Assembly: GCA_004554425.1 (NCBI GenBank)
Contig: SFMI01000002.1
Span: 1-49,443, forward strand
DNA from: Candidatus Saccharimonadota bacterium
GTDB taxonomy: Bacteria > Eremiobacterota > Xenobia > Xenobiales > Xenobiaceae
Reading direction: 5' to 3'
Length of the DNA: 49,443 nt
Position numbers and translations under genes: made by a program. Positions 1 to 8,792 of the stretch are shown piece by piece (positions within the stretch are counted from its first letter, which is position 1; every line of letters starts with the position of its first letter). The notes under the pieces were generated by a model, which saw only the letters and a list, made by a program, of their open reading frames with translations, did no database searches and was not told where the DNA came from.

Positions 1-39
1 TTGAAATTGTTAAGCAAGTTGTAGAAAGTGAGGTAAGCA

Positions 40-417
40 ATGATGAGCCAATTGGATGAGTATTTAGCTAAGCCTTACAGAATGGAAATAGTTGAAGATC
101 CTTATGAAGGTGGGTTTGTAGTTTCTTTTCCTGAATTGCCTGGGTGTTTGACTTGTGGAGAAACTATAGAACAGGCCTTAGCTAATGCGGCTGATGCTAA
201 AAAAGTGTGGCTTGAAGCGGCTTTAGAAGAGGGCATAAAAATAAATGAACCTGATAGTTTAAAGAGTTATTCTGGGCAGTTTAAATTGCGCATTCCTCGC
301 AGTTTACATAAACTTTTGAGTGAACATTCACGTGAGGAAGGAATAAGTTTGAATCAATATTGTGTTTATTTACTTTCTAAAGCGTTAGGCGAAACATTGT
401 CTGCAGCTGCGTTGTAA
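40..417 (+). CDS. hicB: HicB-family antitoxin
   Basis: A 125-residue protein with the two-part HicB architecture. The N-terminal HicB fold spans about residues 10-62 and carries the family signature FVVSFPELPGC at 26-36 followed by an acidic helix. A C-terminal ribbon-helix-helix/Arc-like DNA-binding segment lies at about 81-113 (IPRSLH, then GISLNQY). HicB binds and neutralises the HicA mRNA-cleaving toxin and represses its own operon. The start is ATG at 40, with a GTGAGG ribosome site a few bases before it. A hicA gene normally sits just upstream, but only 39 bases are visible there, too few to identify it. A strong terminator follows. HicB identity is secure; whether the system is complete cannot be seen. 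Confidence 0.9.
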   Translation: MMSQLDEYLAKPYRMEIVEDPYEGGFVVSFPELPGCLTCGETIEQALANAADAKKVWLEAALEEGIKINEPDSLKSYSGQFKLRIPRSLHKLLSEHSREEGISLNQYCVYLLSKALGETLSAAAL

Positions 418-446
418 AAGTGGCTGCTTAAAAAACATAACCTGTG

Positions 447-485
447 AATCCCATCATTTCTGCAAGGTTGGATGGGATTTTTTAT
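447..485 (+). terminator. Rho-independent terminator after hicB
   Basis: A perfect 9-bp inverted repeat (447-455 with 471-479) has a 15-base loop and runs into a T tract (478-483) on the plus strand. It ends hicB transcription and touches the end of the convergent yafQ gene. Confidence 0.85.
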
Positions 486-766
486 AAGTAAAACAAGTCA
501 CTGTGTGAACCTGTGTCAACGACTGTCAAAACTAAAATGTCATCCTCTATACGGTAAATCAACAGCCAGTCTGGTTGTATGTGACACTCGCGATGGCCAA
601 ACCAGTTTCCCTTAAGCGCATGATCGCGGTATCTAGGTGGAAGTTGTTCGCCTTTAGCTAACAAATTCACCACTTGTATGAGACTCTCTTTATCATATCC
701 GCGCTTTATCGCACGCTTGTAAGATTTCTTAAATTTAGTTGTATATTTAATGCTATATTTAGTCAT
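482..766 (-). CDS. yafQ: YafQ-family mRNA interferase toxin
   Basis: A 94-residue RelE/ParE-superfamily toxin. YafQ cleaves mRNA in the ribosomal A site. The residues used by the family can be read: H49 in RDHAL, H62 and D66 in CHIQPDW, and H88 and F92 in GSHSDLF, in the spacing expected from E. coli YafQ (H50, H63, D67, H87, F91). The N-terminus is strongly basic, as usual for ribosome-binding toxins. Its ATG lies inside the last codons of the antitoxin gene, an 8-base overlap that implies translational coupling. The length is normal and the gene looks intact. It converges on hicB and ends in the same terminator region. Confidence 0.92.
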   Translation of the reverse strand: MTKYSIKYTTKFKKSYKRAIKRGYDKESLIQVVNLLAKGEQLPPRYRDHALKGNWFGHRECHIQPDWLLIYRIEDDILVLTVVDTGSHSDLFYL

Positions 767-1037
767 CGTCGTCTAAGGCTCTAAATAACTCGTTAACATC
801 AGTGTAACTCTTCACGTTTGGATCTCGAGCTATTCTTTCCGCTTCGCGCATAGCTTCTATGGTCTCTTCTTTTGGGTAATCGTACTCAAATGGGACTTTA
901 CCCTCACACAGCGCGTGACGCACCAATATATCGACTGCAGTAGAAAAATCTAAGCCCAATTTTGCAAACAATTCATCTGCTTGATTTTTTAAAGCAGAGT
1001 CGATGCTTATATTCACATTTGTAATAGCTGACGACAT
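759..1037 (-). CDS. dinJ: RelB/DinJ-family antitoxin
   Basis: A 92-residue antitoxin counted from the ATG at 1037. The N-terminal ribbon-helix-helix DNA-binding domain reads NVNISID, then the long helix with LGLDFSTAVDILVRHAL, which is the DinJ/RelB pattern. The C-terminal half is acidic and ends in DDDD, fitting a disordered tail that wraps the toxin. I chose ATG 1037 over the in-frame TTG at 1043 because GGAG lies about 10 bases before the ATG but only 4 before the TTG. It is co-transcribed with yafQ through an 8-base overlap. It probably represses its own promoter, where a palindrome overlaps the -10 element. Confidence 0.9.
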   Translation of the reverse strand: MSSAITNVNISIDSALKNQADELFAKLGLDFSTAVDILVRHALCEGKVPFEYDYPKEETIEAMREAERIARDPNVKSYTDVNELFRALDDDD

Positions 1038-1069
1038 ACGCAATCTACTCCTTTTTATTGGCTTTTGTA

Positions 1070-1103
1070 ATTATATGATAATACATTGTATCATTTGTTT
1101 CAA
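1070..1103 (-). promoter_or_regulatory. dinJ-yafQ promoter with overlapping operator-like palindrome
   Basis: Read on the minus strand: a -35 box TTGAAA (1098-1103), a 17-base spacer and a -10 box TATCAT (1075-1080). An inverted repeat ATGATA...TATCAT (1075-1080 with 1089-1094) overlaps the -10 box and spacer, as expected for antitoxin autorepression. A TATAAT lies at 1070-1075 but has no well-spaced -35. Confidence 0.55.
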
Positions 1104-1122
1104 AGGAATGTCTATAATAACC

Positions 1123-1156
1123 AAAAAAAGCCCCCGCTCGGTTAAGAGCGGGGGCT
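1123..1156 (-). terminator. Rho-independent terminator after the SLH porin
   Basis: An 11-bp perfect GC-rich inverted repeat (1129-1139 with 1146-1156) with a 6-base loop is followed on the minus strand by seven T (1123-1129). It lies 38 bases past the porin stop codon. Confidence 0.92.
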
Positions 1157-1194
1157 CTATTCATTCAGCCTAAGCTGTTCTAACTAATGAAAGA

Positions 1195-3726
1195 TTAGAA
1201 CTTAACTTTGAACTGAGTGGTAACCTGCCAGCCGTACCAGCTGAAAGGATGGTTGGTGTAACCGTAAGAGGTGTCACCGATGGTCTGAGCGGAGCCATCC
1301 TGGCGGAAATTGGCGAAGGTAGCAGCGTCAACCTTATCCTTGGTATCGTAGTAACGGAAGTCCATATTCCACTGAGTATTGGCACTCAAGTCGCAGTCGA
1401 AACCGATGAAAGGAATGGTCTGCTGAACGTCAATATTCTTGAAGTCAATGGAATTGACGGAAGCGGCGAACTGGTTGTAAGCACCGGAAGGATCCCAGTG
1501 ACCGTTCATGTTAACCATGTCGCAACCGGCGCGCAAGGTCCACTGATCGTTGGCTTCCCAGCCTAAACCAATGTGGAAGTTGTCATTATTTAGCTTGACA
1601 TAGTTCTGGCTTCCACCTTGGGCAACAGCCAGGTCGCTGTCACGCTTGAACTCGTTGCGGTTGTAACCGAGGTCGAGTTTCAAACGAGGATTGTCCCACT
1701 TGTAGCTGGCGCCAATGCCGTACTGGGTCTGCTTACCTTTGTGATCTTCGAGAGCGTTGAGGTTAGCGTCGAAGGAGCTAGCACTCTGAGCACCGTAGAC
1801 AGCGGGATCAGCGTAACCGTAGAAGACGGGATCCATGAAACCAGGGGCGAAGCCGAGGATGTAGTTGGTAGGAGCACCAGCGGTGGCGCCAGGCAACTCA
1901 CGCACGTCGTATAAGCTGGACTTCTTCTGGTTCAAGAAGGAAGCTTTGGCCCATACTAAACCGTGACGATCATCGAAGCGCCACTGACCGTTGAAGCGGA
2001 TACCTTCGCGGTTGTGAGGATATACTTCGGTGTCATGTAAGGACCACATGTCGGAGTAGTAGTTGGTGTTCATTAAGTTGAAGGCGTTGTAGCGACCGTA
2101 ATTCTCGAGGCCGTTCACGTAGGGGTTCATGTTTACGAAAGGATCGTAGTTAGGATCTACGGATACGTAAGCCAAGCTGAGGTCGAGGTCGCCCTCTAAC
2201 AAGTTGGCGCCGACTTCTACGCGGAAGGCGTTGCCTTCGGAGGAGTAATCGGAATCTTTGTTAGCTTTGTACTCGGTGCGAGCGTATTCGCCAGCGGCGT
2301 AAATCTCGTTACCGGACTCGCCGATATCCCACTTGTAGTTGGCGCTGATACCATAGCCGAACATGCTCTGAGGACCGAAGGCGCCGTTGCCTAAGTCATC
2401 AATGGTGTCCCAGCCGGGGATGGGGCGCTTGTTGCCGCCTTCGAGGGCAGCACTGTTGTAGTAGCCAGAGGGGTTGACCCACTGTAAGTTGGTAGCACCA
2501 ACCATAGGGGAACCGTAGGCTAAATTGGCGTCGTTGATCAAGCCGATGCCTAAGGAGTCGCCATTAGCAGCTTCGTTAGCAGCGCGCATGAAGTTGACTT
2601 TTACTTGGCCGCCACCGAACTCGAAGGCGACGTCGCCACCGATGATGTCGGTGTCATAAGCTTGAACACCACCATAGTAGTCAGTATTGAAGGTGGAGAT
2701 GCGAGAGCCTAAAACTTCCCAACGAAGGACGCCAGCTTCGAAAGCGTGGCTGCCGCTTAAGTTGAAACCGAAGCGATCCAAGTAATCGGGACCGAAGGCG
2801 GAGAGGTTCTTCTGGCCGGCGAAGAGGATGTTGTCCATGTTGTCTTCGCTGTAAGCACCCAAGGTGAGCTTAATGCCGGAAGGATTGTGAATTACCCAGA
2901 AGTTGTCCAACACCATGCGGGTGTAAGGAGCGTTGTTCAAGCTGTTAACGGAGCTGGAACCACCGAACTGGTTGCAGAGGTAAGGAGCGGAGACACCCCA
3001 GAGGGAGTCGACCATGCTGTTACCAGCGGAAGTGTAAGCAGCGAATTCAGCGCCGGCGTCGATATCGTCGGAAACGCGGATGCGCATACCGAGGATACCC
3101 TTCATGGTGAAGCCGGTACCGTTGGTGAGGCCTACGCCATTGCGAAGGTCAGCAACGGGAAGTACGCCACCGTTTTCGGGCTGAAGCTGAGTGCCAGCAA
3201 CGGTGCCGACAGCAGCGTTGTAATCGAAACCACCGATACCACCGGCGTTAGTGTCCTGGATACCGTCAGCATCGTTGTGGAAAGACTGAGCGGTAACGCG
3301 GGCTTCCAAGGATCCGTAGAAAGTGATTCTCTCGAGCTCAGAGACGCGGAGGTCGAGTTTGTCAACCTTGTCTTCCAAGGTGCCGACACGGGCACCGAGG
3401 GCGTCTAATTCGCTGCGGAGAGCGTCCACCAATTTCTGGAGCTCAGCGAGCTCGGCCTTGGTGGCGAAAGTGGCGTGCTCCTGCTCCATTTGACCGAGCA
3501 GACGAGCAACCATCATAGCAACTTCCCAACGAGTGGCATTTCTGTCACCCTTGAAGGTGCCATCGGGATAACCTTCAACAATACCTTTAGCAGCCAAAGT
3601 GGCTACGGCATCACGAGCCCAATGATTCTCGGGAACATCCGGGAATAAAGGAGCAGCGAATGCAGGGGCGGCTAGACCGAGTGTAAATACTGCGGCAGCA
3701 ACCGTAGTTTTCATGCGTAAATTCAT
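1195..3726 (-). CDS. SLH-domain outer-membrane porin (OmpM-like)
   Basis: An 843-residue secreted protein. Residues 1-24 are a signal peptide (hydrophobic core, AFA-A cleavage pattern). One SLH domain covers about 27-80 (FPDVPENHW, GIVEGYPDGTF, TRWEVAMMVARLL). A heptad-rich coiled coil follows at about 84-134. The rest is rich in alternating aromatic and polar strands, Asn and Gly, and ends in Phe, as a transmembrane beta-barrel does. In this family the SLH domain grips the peptidoglycan or its polymer and the barrel is a porin. An AAGGAGAT site (3733-3740) precedes ATG 3726. Third-position C/G preference is far stronger than in most neighbours, a sign of high expression. A terminator follows. 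The class is secure; the exact pore substrate is unknown. Confidence 0.88.
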   Translation of the reverse strand: MNLRMKTTVAAAVFTLGLAAPAFAAPLFPDVPENHWARDAVATLAAKGIVEGYPDGTFKGDRNATRWEVAMMVARLLGQMEQEHATFATKAELAELQKLVDALRSELDALGARVGTLEDKVDKLDLRVSELERITFYGSLEARVTAQSFHNDADGIQDTNAGGIGGFDYNAAVGTVAGTQLQPENGGVLPVADLRNGVGLTNGTGFTMKGILGMRIRVSDDIDAGAEFAAYTSAGNSMVDSLWGVSAPYLCNQFGGSSSVNSLNNAPYTRMVLDNFWVIHNPSGIKLTLGAYSEDNMDNILFAGQKNLSAFGPDYLDRFGFNLSGSHAFEAGVLRWEVLGSRISTFNTDYYGGVQAYDTDIIGGDVAFEFGGGQVKVNFMRAANEAANGDSLGIGLINDANLAYGSPMVGATNLQWVNPSGYYNSAALEGGNKRPIPGWDTIDDLGNGAFGPQSMFGYGISANYKWDIGESGNEIYAAGEYARTEYKANKDSDYSSEGNAFRVEVGANLLEGDLDLSLAYVSVDPNYDPFVNMNPYVNGLENYGRYNAFNLMNTNYYSDMWSLHDTEVYPHNREGIRFNGQWRFDDRHGLVWAKASFLNQKKSSLYDVRELPGATAGAPTNYILGFAPGFMDPVFYGYADPAVYGAQSASSFDANLNALEDHKGKQTQYGIGASYKWDNPRLKLDLGYNRNEFKRDSDLAVAQGGSQNYVKLNNDNFHIGLGWEANDQWTLRAGCDMVNMNGHWDPSGAYNQFAASVNSIDFKNIDVQQTIPFIGFDCDLSANTQWNMDFRYYDTKDKVDAATFANFRQDGSAQTIGDTSYGYTNHPFSWYGWQVTTQFKVKF

Positions 3727-4061
3727 TGCATGATCTCCTTATATTTTTTATATATATTAGTGATGGTAAAAACTCCGGAGTTATAATACTTAATCCCTGC
3801 CAGCCCGCGGCTCTAAAATGAGCTGTTCAAAGTTTCCTCAAGCTAGCTTACCGCTAACTTACAGAGAGCGCGTACCGTTACCGGAGCGGTGTCAACTTCG
3901 GCAAAAGATCTTTTCTCCTGCCAAAGGTAGTGAATGACAGATAAAAATCCGTGAAAAAAACTTGCGTTCTTATCTATTAACGGCGCCTAACTTCTTCTCT
4001 TATTTTTGTTCCCCTTCAAAATTGAAGTTTTTTCTCCAAAAAATATTGGCTATTTTTAAGC
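3727..4061. other. 335-base non-coding leader/promoter region of the porin
   Basis: I see no gene here. A perfect 12-base palindrome (AACTCCGGAGTT, 3771-3782) lies next to an AT-rich TATTAT (3783-3788, minus strand) that could be a -10 box, but I find no convincing -35. Imperfect inverted repeats (CCGCT 3851-3855 with AGCGG 3885-3889) may form a structured porin 5' leader. A weak AT hairpin with a plus-strand T run (4014-4033) lies next to the end of the hydrolase gene. Confidence 0.4.
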
Positions 4062-4931
4062 TCAGCCCGCTAAGACAGTATTATCTGCTTGCAAAGTGCG
4101 CTTAGCCTTCCACTCTTTGGAAGCTTTGGCTTTCAATTCAAAAACTTCCAAATCGTCGGGTACAAAAAGGTTGCCGTTGAAGTAGGGGCCGCCTTCCTCA
4201 ATATATAAGCTCTTTCTTTGCTTTATGTTTCTATCTTCAGTGTGATAAATAATTAGATTTTTTACCTGAAGATTTTCCGCCAGCTGGCAAGCCTCTTTCA
4301 TAGTAGAGTGGTGCTTCTGATGAGGCTTAAAAATATCAACTTGGCTATCTAAGCAAAAAGCTTCATGTAAAAGCCACTTGCTACCTTGAGCGTACTTTCT
4401 GGTGCTTTCGTTGAAAGGCTCGTCGCCACAGCAAGTTAATTTTTCACCGTTACCAAGATCCATAGTAAAACCGAATTGCTTGGCTTTAGTAGACAAAATG
4501 TCGAAAAATACGGTTTGGCAACCTAAAATATCAATGGTTTGCCCGTCTTTTACTTCCACTAAATGGAGGCGTGTATCTATATATTTTGTCTCTTTGGGCG
4601 TAAAAAGTTGCTCAGCCAAAGTGCGCAAACATTTTATTACTTCATCGTGTCCATAAATAGTTGCTTCGCCTTCATATTGGTCGCGAGCCATGCCCTGGCA
4701 AATAAAGCGAATCATCCAGACAATGCCCAAAATATGATCGACATGTTTGTGAGTTACAAAGATGGTGCGCAGATCTTGCCATTTTAAGCCCGCTTGTTTC
4801 AATTGGCGAAAAAGGCCATTGCCTCCGCCGCCGTCGACTAAAAAGCTGCCTTGCGCGTTGCTAAGTACAAAACAAGTATTATAACATTCGGTTACGCTGG
4901 CATTGCCAGTACCTAGAATAGTAAGTTTCAT
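4062..4931 (-). CDS. Metallo-beta-lactamase-fold hydrolase, ribonuclease Z-like
   Basis: A 289-residue MBL-fold protein. It opens with the LTILGTGNA strand typical of RNase Z/ElaC relatives and has the complete zinc motif THKHVDHILG at about 60-69. Later ligands are visible as CCGDEPF, a HEAFCLD segment where RNase Z has HEATF, and KHHST near 220. RNase Z matures the 3' ends of tRNA precursors. The length fits, but the flexible-arm (exosite) sequence is not obvious, so a related phosphodiesterase cannot be excluded. It starts 24 bases after the prfB stop, with an AGGA site, and is probably in an operon with prfB. There is no signal peptide, so it is cytoplasmic. Confidence 0.75.
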   Translation of the reverse strand: MKLTILGTGNASVTECYNTCFVLSNAQGSFLVDGGGGNGLFRQLKQAGLKWQDLRTIFVTHKHVDHILGIVWMIRFICQGMARDQYEGEATIYGHDEVIKCLRTLAEQLFTPKETKYIDTRLHLVEVKDGQTIDILGCQTVFFDILSTKAKQFGFTMDLGNGEKLTCCGDEPFNESTRKYAQGSKWLLHEAFCLDSQVDIFKPHQKHHSTMKEACQLAENLQVKNLIIYHTEDRNIKQRKSLYIEEGGPYFNGNLFVPDDLEVFELKAKASKEWKAKRTLQADNTVLAG

Positions 4932-4955
4932 AAATATTTTTCCTAAGTAGTATAA

Positions 4956-6084
4956 CTAGACGGCGTCACTTGCTTGAGGTTCGCGGCCTAAACGGGCTCT
5001 AGCTTGTAACCAACTGCGCATGAAGCCATTAAGATCGCCTCCCAGCACTGCACTTACGTTGGCATTTTCAAAACCAGTGCGTCTATCTTTTACCATAGTG
5101 TAAGGTTGCATTACGTAGTTGCGGATCTGGTTGGCCCAGGCCGCTTCGCGATTTTCGCCTTTTACGTTGTCTAAAGTATCTTGGCGTTGCTCGCGTTTAA
5201 GCTCTAAAAGCTTAGCTTTAAGCATACGCAAAGCCGTTTCTTTGTTGGAATGCTGGGAACGCTCGTTTTGACAAGCAGCCACAGTACCAGTGGGAATGTG
5301 AGTAATACGCACCGCCGATTCGGTTTTGTTGACGTGCTGTCCGCCAGCACCTTGAGAGCGATAAGTATCTATTTTTAAGTCTTCAGGGCGCAATTCAATA
5401 TTGAGCTCTTCGGCTAATTCTGGCACTACTTCTACTTTTGCAAAAGAAGTATGGCGGCGGTGAGCGGCGTCGTAAGGAGAAATGCGCACTAAACGGTGGA
5501 CGCCGTGCTCGGAACTGAGCATACCGAAGGGGTAGAAGCCTTCGATAATCAAGCTAGCCGAATGGATACCGTCTTCTTCAGCTGGTGAATACTCTACTAA
5601 GCTTACTTTATAACCTTCATTTTCGGCCCAGCGCATATACATACGCAAGAGCATTTCTGTCCAATCTTGGGCGTCTACTCCGCCAGCTCCGGCATGAAGA
5701 GTAACAATAGCGGCAGCCTTATCGTAAGGGCCGTTCAACAAAGAAATAGTTTCGGCCCGCTCCAGGCGGTGAGTCAGTTCATCATAATAGCGCTGGGCTT
5801 CGTCTATTTCCTCTTGATTCTCGGGAGTGCCTAACTCGGCAGCCACTTCAGCTTCTTCCAGCGCAGAATTTAATTCATGCCACTGCTGAAAAATAGTTTT
5901 ATATTGGGCCAGCTCTTGGGTGAGGCGTTGGACAGCCTCGTTATCTTCCCATACTTGGCCAGAGCCAAATTGGGCTTCAATTTCTTGAATTTTGCGTTCT
6001 ATAGTATCTAGGTCAAAGATAGTCGCGCATGCGTTCGACGCGGGCGCGGGCTTCGCTTAAAGGCTCGGCAAATTGGGAGAGCAT
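4956..6084 (-). CDS. prfB: Peptide chain release factor 2, with programmed +1 frameshift
   Basis: RF2 recognises UAA and UGA and releases the finished peptide. Translation starts at ATG 6084 and reads 23 codons ending RMRDYL, then meets an in-frame TGA (6015-6013) in the context TAT CTT TGA C. A +1 slip on CTT lets reading resume at GAC (6014), giving a 375-residue protein, normal for RF2. The coding parts are therefore 6084-6016 and 6014-4956. The main frame holds the codon-recognition motif (here RISPYDAA, where most RF2 have SPF) and the catalytic GGQ in QGAGGQHVNKTESA. The classic stop-codon autoregulation is thus present, but the usual Shine-Dalgarno-like stimulator just before the slip site is not. 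An RNase Z-like gene follows closely. Confidence 0.93.
6012..6018 (-). promoter_or_regulatory. prfB programmed +1 frameshift site (CTT TGA C)
   Basis: On the minus strand, codon 23 CTT (6018-6016) is followed by TGA (6015-6013) and C (6012), the same heptamer used in most bacterial prfB genes. The preceding TAT is also conserved. The bases before it read CGC ATG CGC GAC, so no AGGGGG-like stimulator is seen. Confidence 0.9.
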
Positions 6085-6117
6085 AACGAAGTGTTTTCCT
6101 TTCCAAAAATAAGTTGC

Positions 6118-6168
6118 GAAAAAGATTGGGCCCGCGCCTAAGCTGAAAAGTTAAGGCAAACGGGCCCA
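6118..6168 (-). terminator. Probable terminator between secA and prfB
   Basis: An 8-bp GC-rich inverted repeat TGGGCCCG/CGGGCCCA (6127-6134 with 6161-6168) encloses a loop that has its own partial stem. On the minus strand it leads into a CTTTTTC stretch. The loop is long (26 bases) and the T run short, so read-through into prfB is likely. Confidence 0.6.
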
Positions 6169-6188
6169 TCATTAAATGGCGCTAAATG

Positions 6189-8792
6189 CTAGCGCTCTTC
6201 GGGATAGTGGCACTTTTTCCACTTTTTGCCACTGCCGCACCAGCAAGGATCGTTACGACCCAATTTGGCTCCAGTGCGCTTAATGGGCTCGACGGGCATT
6301 TCGTTGTCACGGTTGGTAGACGTGGCGTGCATAGTCTCTTTTTGCTCAAGGTGCTCTTCAATTTGTTCGGTAGCTTGTACTTCGACGCGGAAGAGATAGT
6401 GCAAGGTATCGTCGCGCAAACGGCGTTTCAAACCATCGAACTCTTCGGCAGCTTCGCGAATAAATTCAACCTGAGGATCTTTCTGACCATAACCGCGTAA
6501 GTGGATACCTTCGCGCAATAATTCGATATTGCTCAAGTGCTCAATCCACTTTTCGTCAGTGACGCGCAATAAAGTGAAACGCTCCAAATCGGACATGAGC
6601 TGATCACCCAAAATTTCGATTTTTTTGTCGTAAACTTCGCGTAACCAACCAACTACAGTTTCTTTAATTTCAGCAGGTAATTTGCCGCCTAAATCGGCCT
6701 TGCTTACGCCTTCAGGCAAAACTAACTGATCGTGCAAAGCTACCATTAAGCCATCGAAGTCCCAAGTTTCGGGCGGGGCTTGTTCGTGCATATGCATATC
6801 GACCAAATCGCTAACTGCATCTTCAATGAAGCTATAAATAGTTTCGCGCAAGTCTTTGCCTTCCAAGATCTTGTCGCGGTCGGCATAGATAACGCGGCGC
6901 TGCTCGTTCATGGTATCGTCGTACTTGAGAACGTTTTTACGAATCTCGAAGTGGTGACTTTCTACCTTCATTTGGGCATTTTCGATACCACGAGAAATTA
7001 AAGGATTCTCGATGACTTCATCTTCTAAGCCTAAAGTATCCATTAAGCTGCGGATTCTATCGCTAGCAAAGAGGCGCATAAGTTCGTCGTCTAAAGCTAC
7101 GTAGAAGCGTGAAGCACCAGGATCGCCCTGACGTCCAGCACGACCGCGCAACTGGTTGTCGATACGACGCGACTCGTGACGCTCAGTACCTAAAATATAG
7201 AGTCCGCCAGCTTCACGTACTTTCTTTTCTTCTTCGGGATCGGCAGGATCGCCGCCCAATTTAATGTCAACGCCTCGACCGGCCATATTAGTGGCGATAG
7301 TTACAGCGCCTAAACGTCCGGCTTGAGCAATAATGTGAGCTTCTTTTTCGTGGTATTTGGCGTTGAGCACGTTGTGCTTAATGCCCATTTTGGTAAGAAG
7401 CTGGCTGAGCTCTTCCGATTTTTCAATAGAGCGAGTACCTACCAAAATAGGCTGACCCTTGGCGTGGCGTTCGGCGATATCGGCACAAACAGCCTTAAAT
7501 TTGTACTTCTCGTTTTTGTAAACTTGGTCATGCAAATCGATACGGGCTACTTTTACGTTGGTAGGAATTACTACTACGTCCAAATCATAAATTTCGCGGA
7601 ATTCGCGCTCTTCGGTTAAAGCTGTACCAGTCATACCGGCCAACTTGTGGTAGAGCTTGAAGTAATTCTGGAAAGTAATCGTGGCCAAAGTTTGGTCTTC
7701 TTGGCGGACTTTGACGCCCTCTTTGGCTTCGATAGCTTGGTGCAAACCGTCGGAATAGCGGCGTCCGAACATGAGGCGGCCGGTAAATTCGTCGACGATA
7801 ACGATTTCACCATTTTTAACGACATATTCAATATCGTTGCGGTAGCATTCTTTGGCGCGTAAAGCGTTGTCAATAAAATGGGCCGTCTCCATATTGTCGG
7901 GATCGAAAAGGTTGCGCAAGCCTAAAAGTTGCTCAACTTTGGCTACACCTTCTTCAGTTAAAGGAGCGGTCTTTGATTTCTCTTCCACAGTATAGTGGAC
8001 GTCTTTTTTCAACTCGCGGGCTACTTGAGCGTAGCGGCCGTACATATTGGTAGAGCCGGTACCGCGACCGGAAATAATCAACGGGGTGCGGGCTTCGTCG
8101 ATCAAAATAGAGTCGACTTCGTCAACAATGGCAAAGTTGAGTTCACGTTGCACGCGCTGGTCTAAGTCCATAACCATATTGTCGCGCAAATAATCGAAAC
8201 CGTATTCGTTATTGGTACCGTAAGTAATGTCGGCTTCGTAAGCTTGGCGGCGAGGCACGGGACGCAAGTGGTTGTTGCTATCATCGCCAGTTTCAACTTC
8301 GGGATCGTATAAGTAGGCGGTGTCGTGATTGATAATACCTACGGACAAGCCCAAGAAATGGTAAATAGGGGCCATCCAGCGGCCGTCGCGTTTGGCTAAG
8401 TAGTCGTTGACGGTGACAACGTGGACGCCGCGTCCAGTTAAAGCGTTAAGGTAAACGGGGCTGGTAGCTACCAATGTCTTACCTTCACCGGTTTTCATTT
8501 CGGCGATACGTCCTTGATGGAGTACGATGCCGCCGATCATTTGCACATCGTAATGGCGCAAACCCAAAGTGCGTTTGGAAGCCTCGCGCACAGCCGCAAA
8601 AGCTTCAGGCAAGATATCATCTAAAGTTTCTTTGCCTTTTAAGCGCTGACGGAAACTATCTGTAAGAGCGCGCAGCTCTTCGTCAGAACGACTCTTCATA
8701 CTCTCTTCAAAGTCGTTGATCTTCTTGACGACCTTGCGGATCTTTCTAATTTCCCGCTCGTTGGGGTCGAAAAGCCATTCAATGAATCCCAT
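6189..8792 (-). CDS. secA: Preprotein translocase ATPase SecA
   Basis: SecA is the motor that pushes unfolded preproteins through SecYEG. From ATG 8792 the protein has 867 residues, within the family range. Motifs in order: Walker A in MKTGEGKTLVAT (99-110), the DEVD-type Walker B with VDEVDSILIDEARTP, the long helicase-like core, and a C-terminal zinc-binding SEC-C tail (RNDPCWCGSGKKWKKCH) that binds SecB and phospholipid. I chose 8792 because family members begin with a short MLGF/MGFI-type segment and a GGAG site lies about 11 bases upstream; the reading frame is open for another 45 codons upstream, but that stretch does not look like SecA. The 245 bases upstream show no gene. Confidence 0.97.
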   Translation of the reverse strand: MGFIEWLFDPNEREIRKIRKVVKKINDFEESMKSRSDEELRALTDSFRQRLKGKETLDDILPEAFAAVREASKRTLGLRHYDVQMIGGIVLHQGRIAEMKTGEGKTLVATSPVYLNALTGRGVHVVTVNDYLAKRDGRWMAPIYHFLGLSVGIINHDTAYLYDPEVETGDDSNNHLRPVPRRQAYEADITYGTNNEYGFDYLRDNMVMDLDQRVQRELNFAIVDEVDSILIDEARTPLIISGRGTGSTNMYGRYAQVARELKKDVHYTVEEKSKTAPLTEEGVAKVEQLLGLRNLFDPDNMETAHFIDNALRAKECYRNDIEYVVKNGEIVIVDEFTGRLMFGRRYSDGLHQAIEAKEGVKVRQEDQTLATITFQNYFKLYHKLAGMTGTALTEEREFREIYDLDVVVIPTNVKVARIDLHDQVYKNEKYKFKAVCADIAERHAKGQPILVGTRSIEKSEELSQLLTKMGIKHNVLNAKYHEKEAHIIAQAGRLGAVTIATNMAGRGVDIKLGGDPADPEEEKKVREAGGLYILGTERHESRRIDNQLRGRAGRQGDPGASRFYVALDDELMRLFASDRIRSLMDTLGLEDEVIENPLISRGIENAQMKVESHHFEIRKNVLKYDDTMNEQRRVIYADRDKILEGKDLRETIYSFIEDAVSDLVDMHMHEQAPPETWDFDGLMVALHDQLVLPEGVSKADLGGKLPAEIKETVVGWLREVYDKKIEILGDQLMSDLERFTLLRVTDEKWIEHLSNIELLREGIHLRGYGQKDPQVEFIREAAEEFDGLKRRLRDDTLHYLFRVEVQATEQIEEHLEQKETMHATSTNRDNEMPVEPIKRTGAKLGRNDPCWCGSGKKWKKCHYPEER

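Noticed and set aside
1..58. Possible end of hicA before hicB (frame ending at 24 or at 58).
   Set aside because: Fewer than 20 residues are visible in either frame, and neither clearly matches a HicA C-terminus.
2887..3408. Long plus-strand frames inside the porin gene (also 1249-1566 and 1618-1914).
   Set aside because: They are shadows caused by the porin's codon bias; the composition is implausible and there are no ribosome sites.
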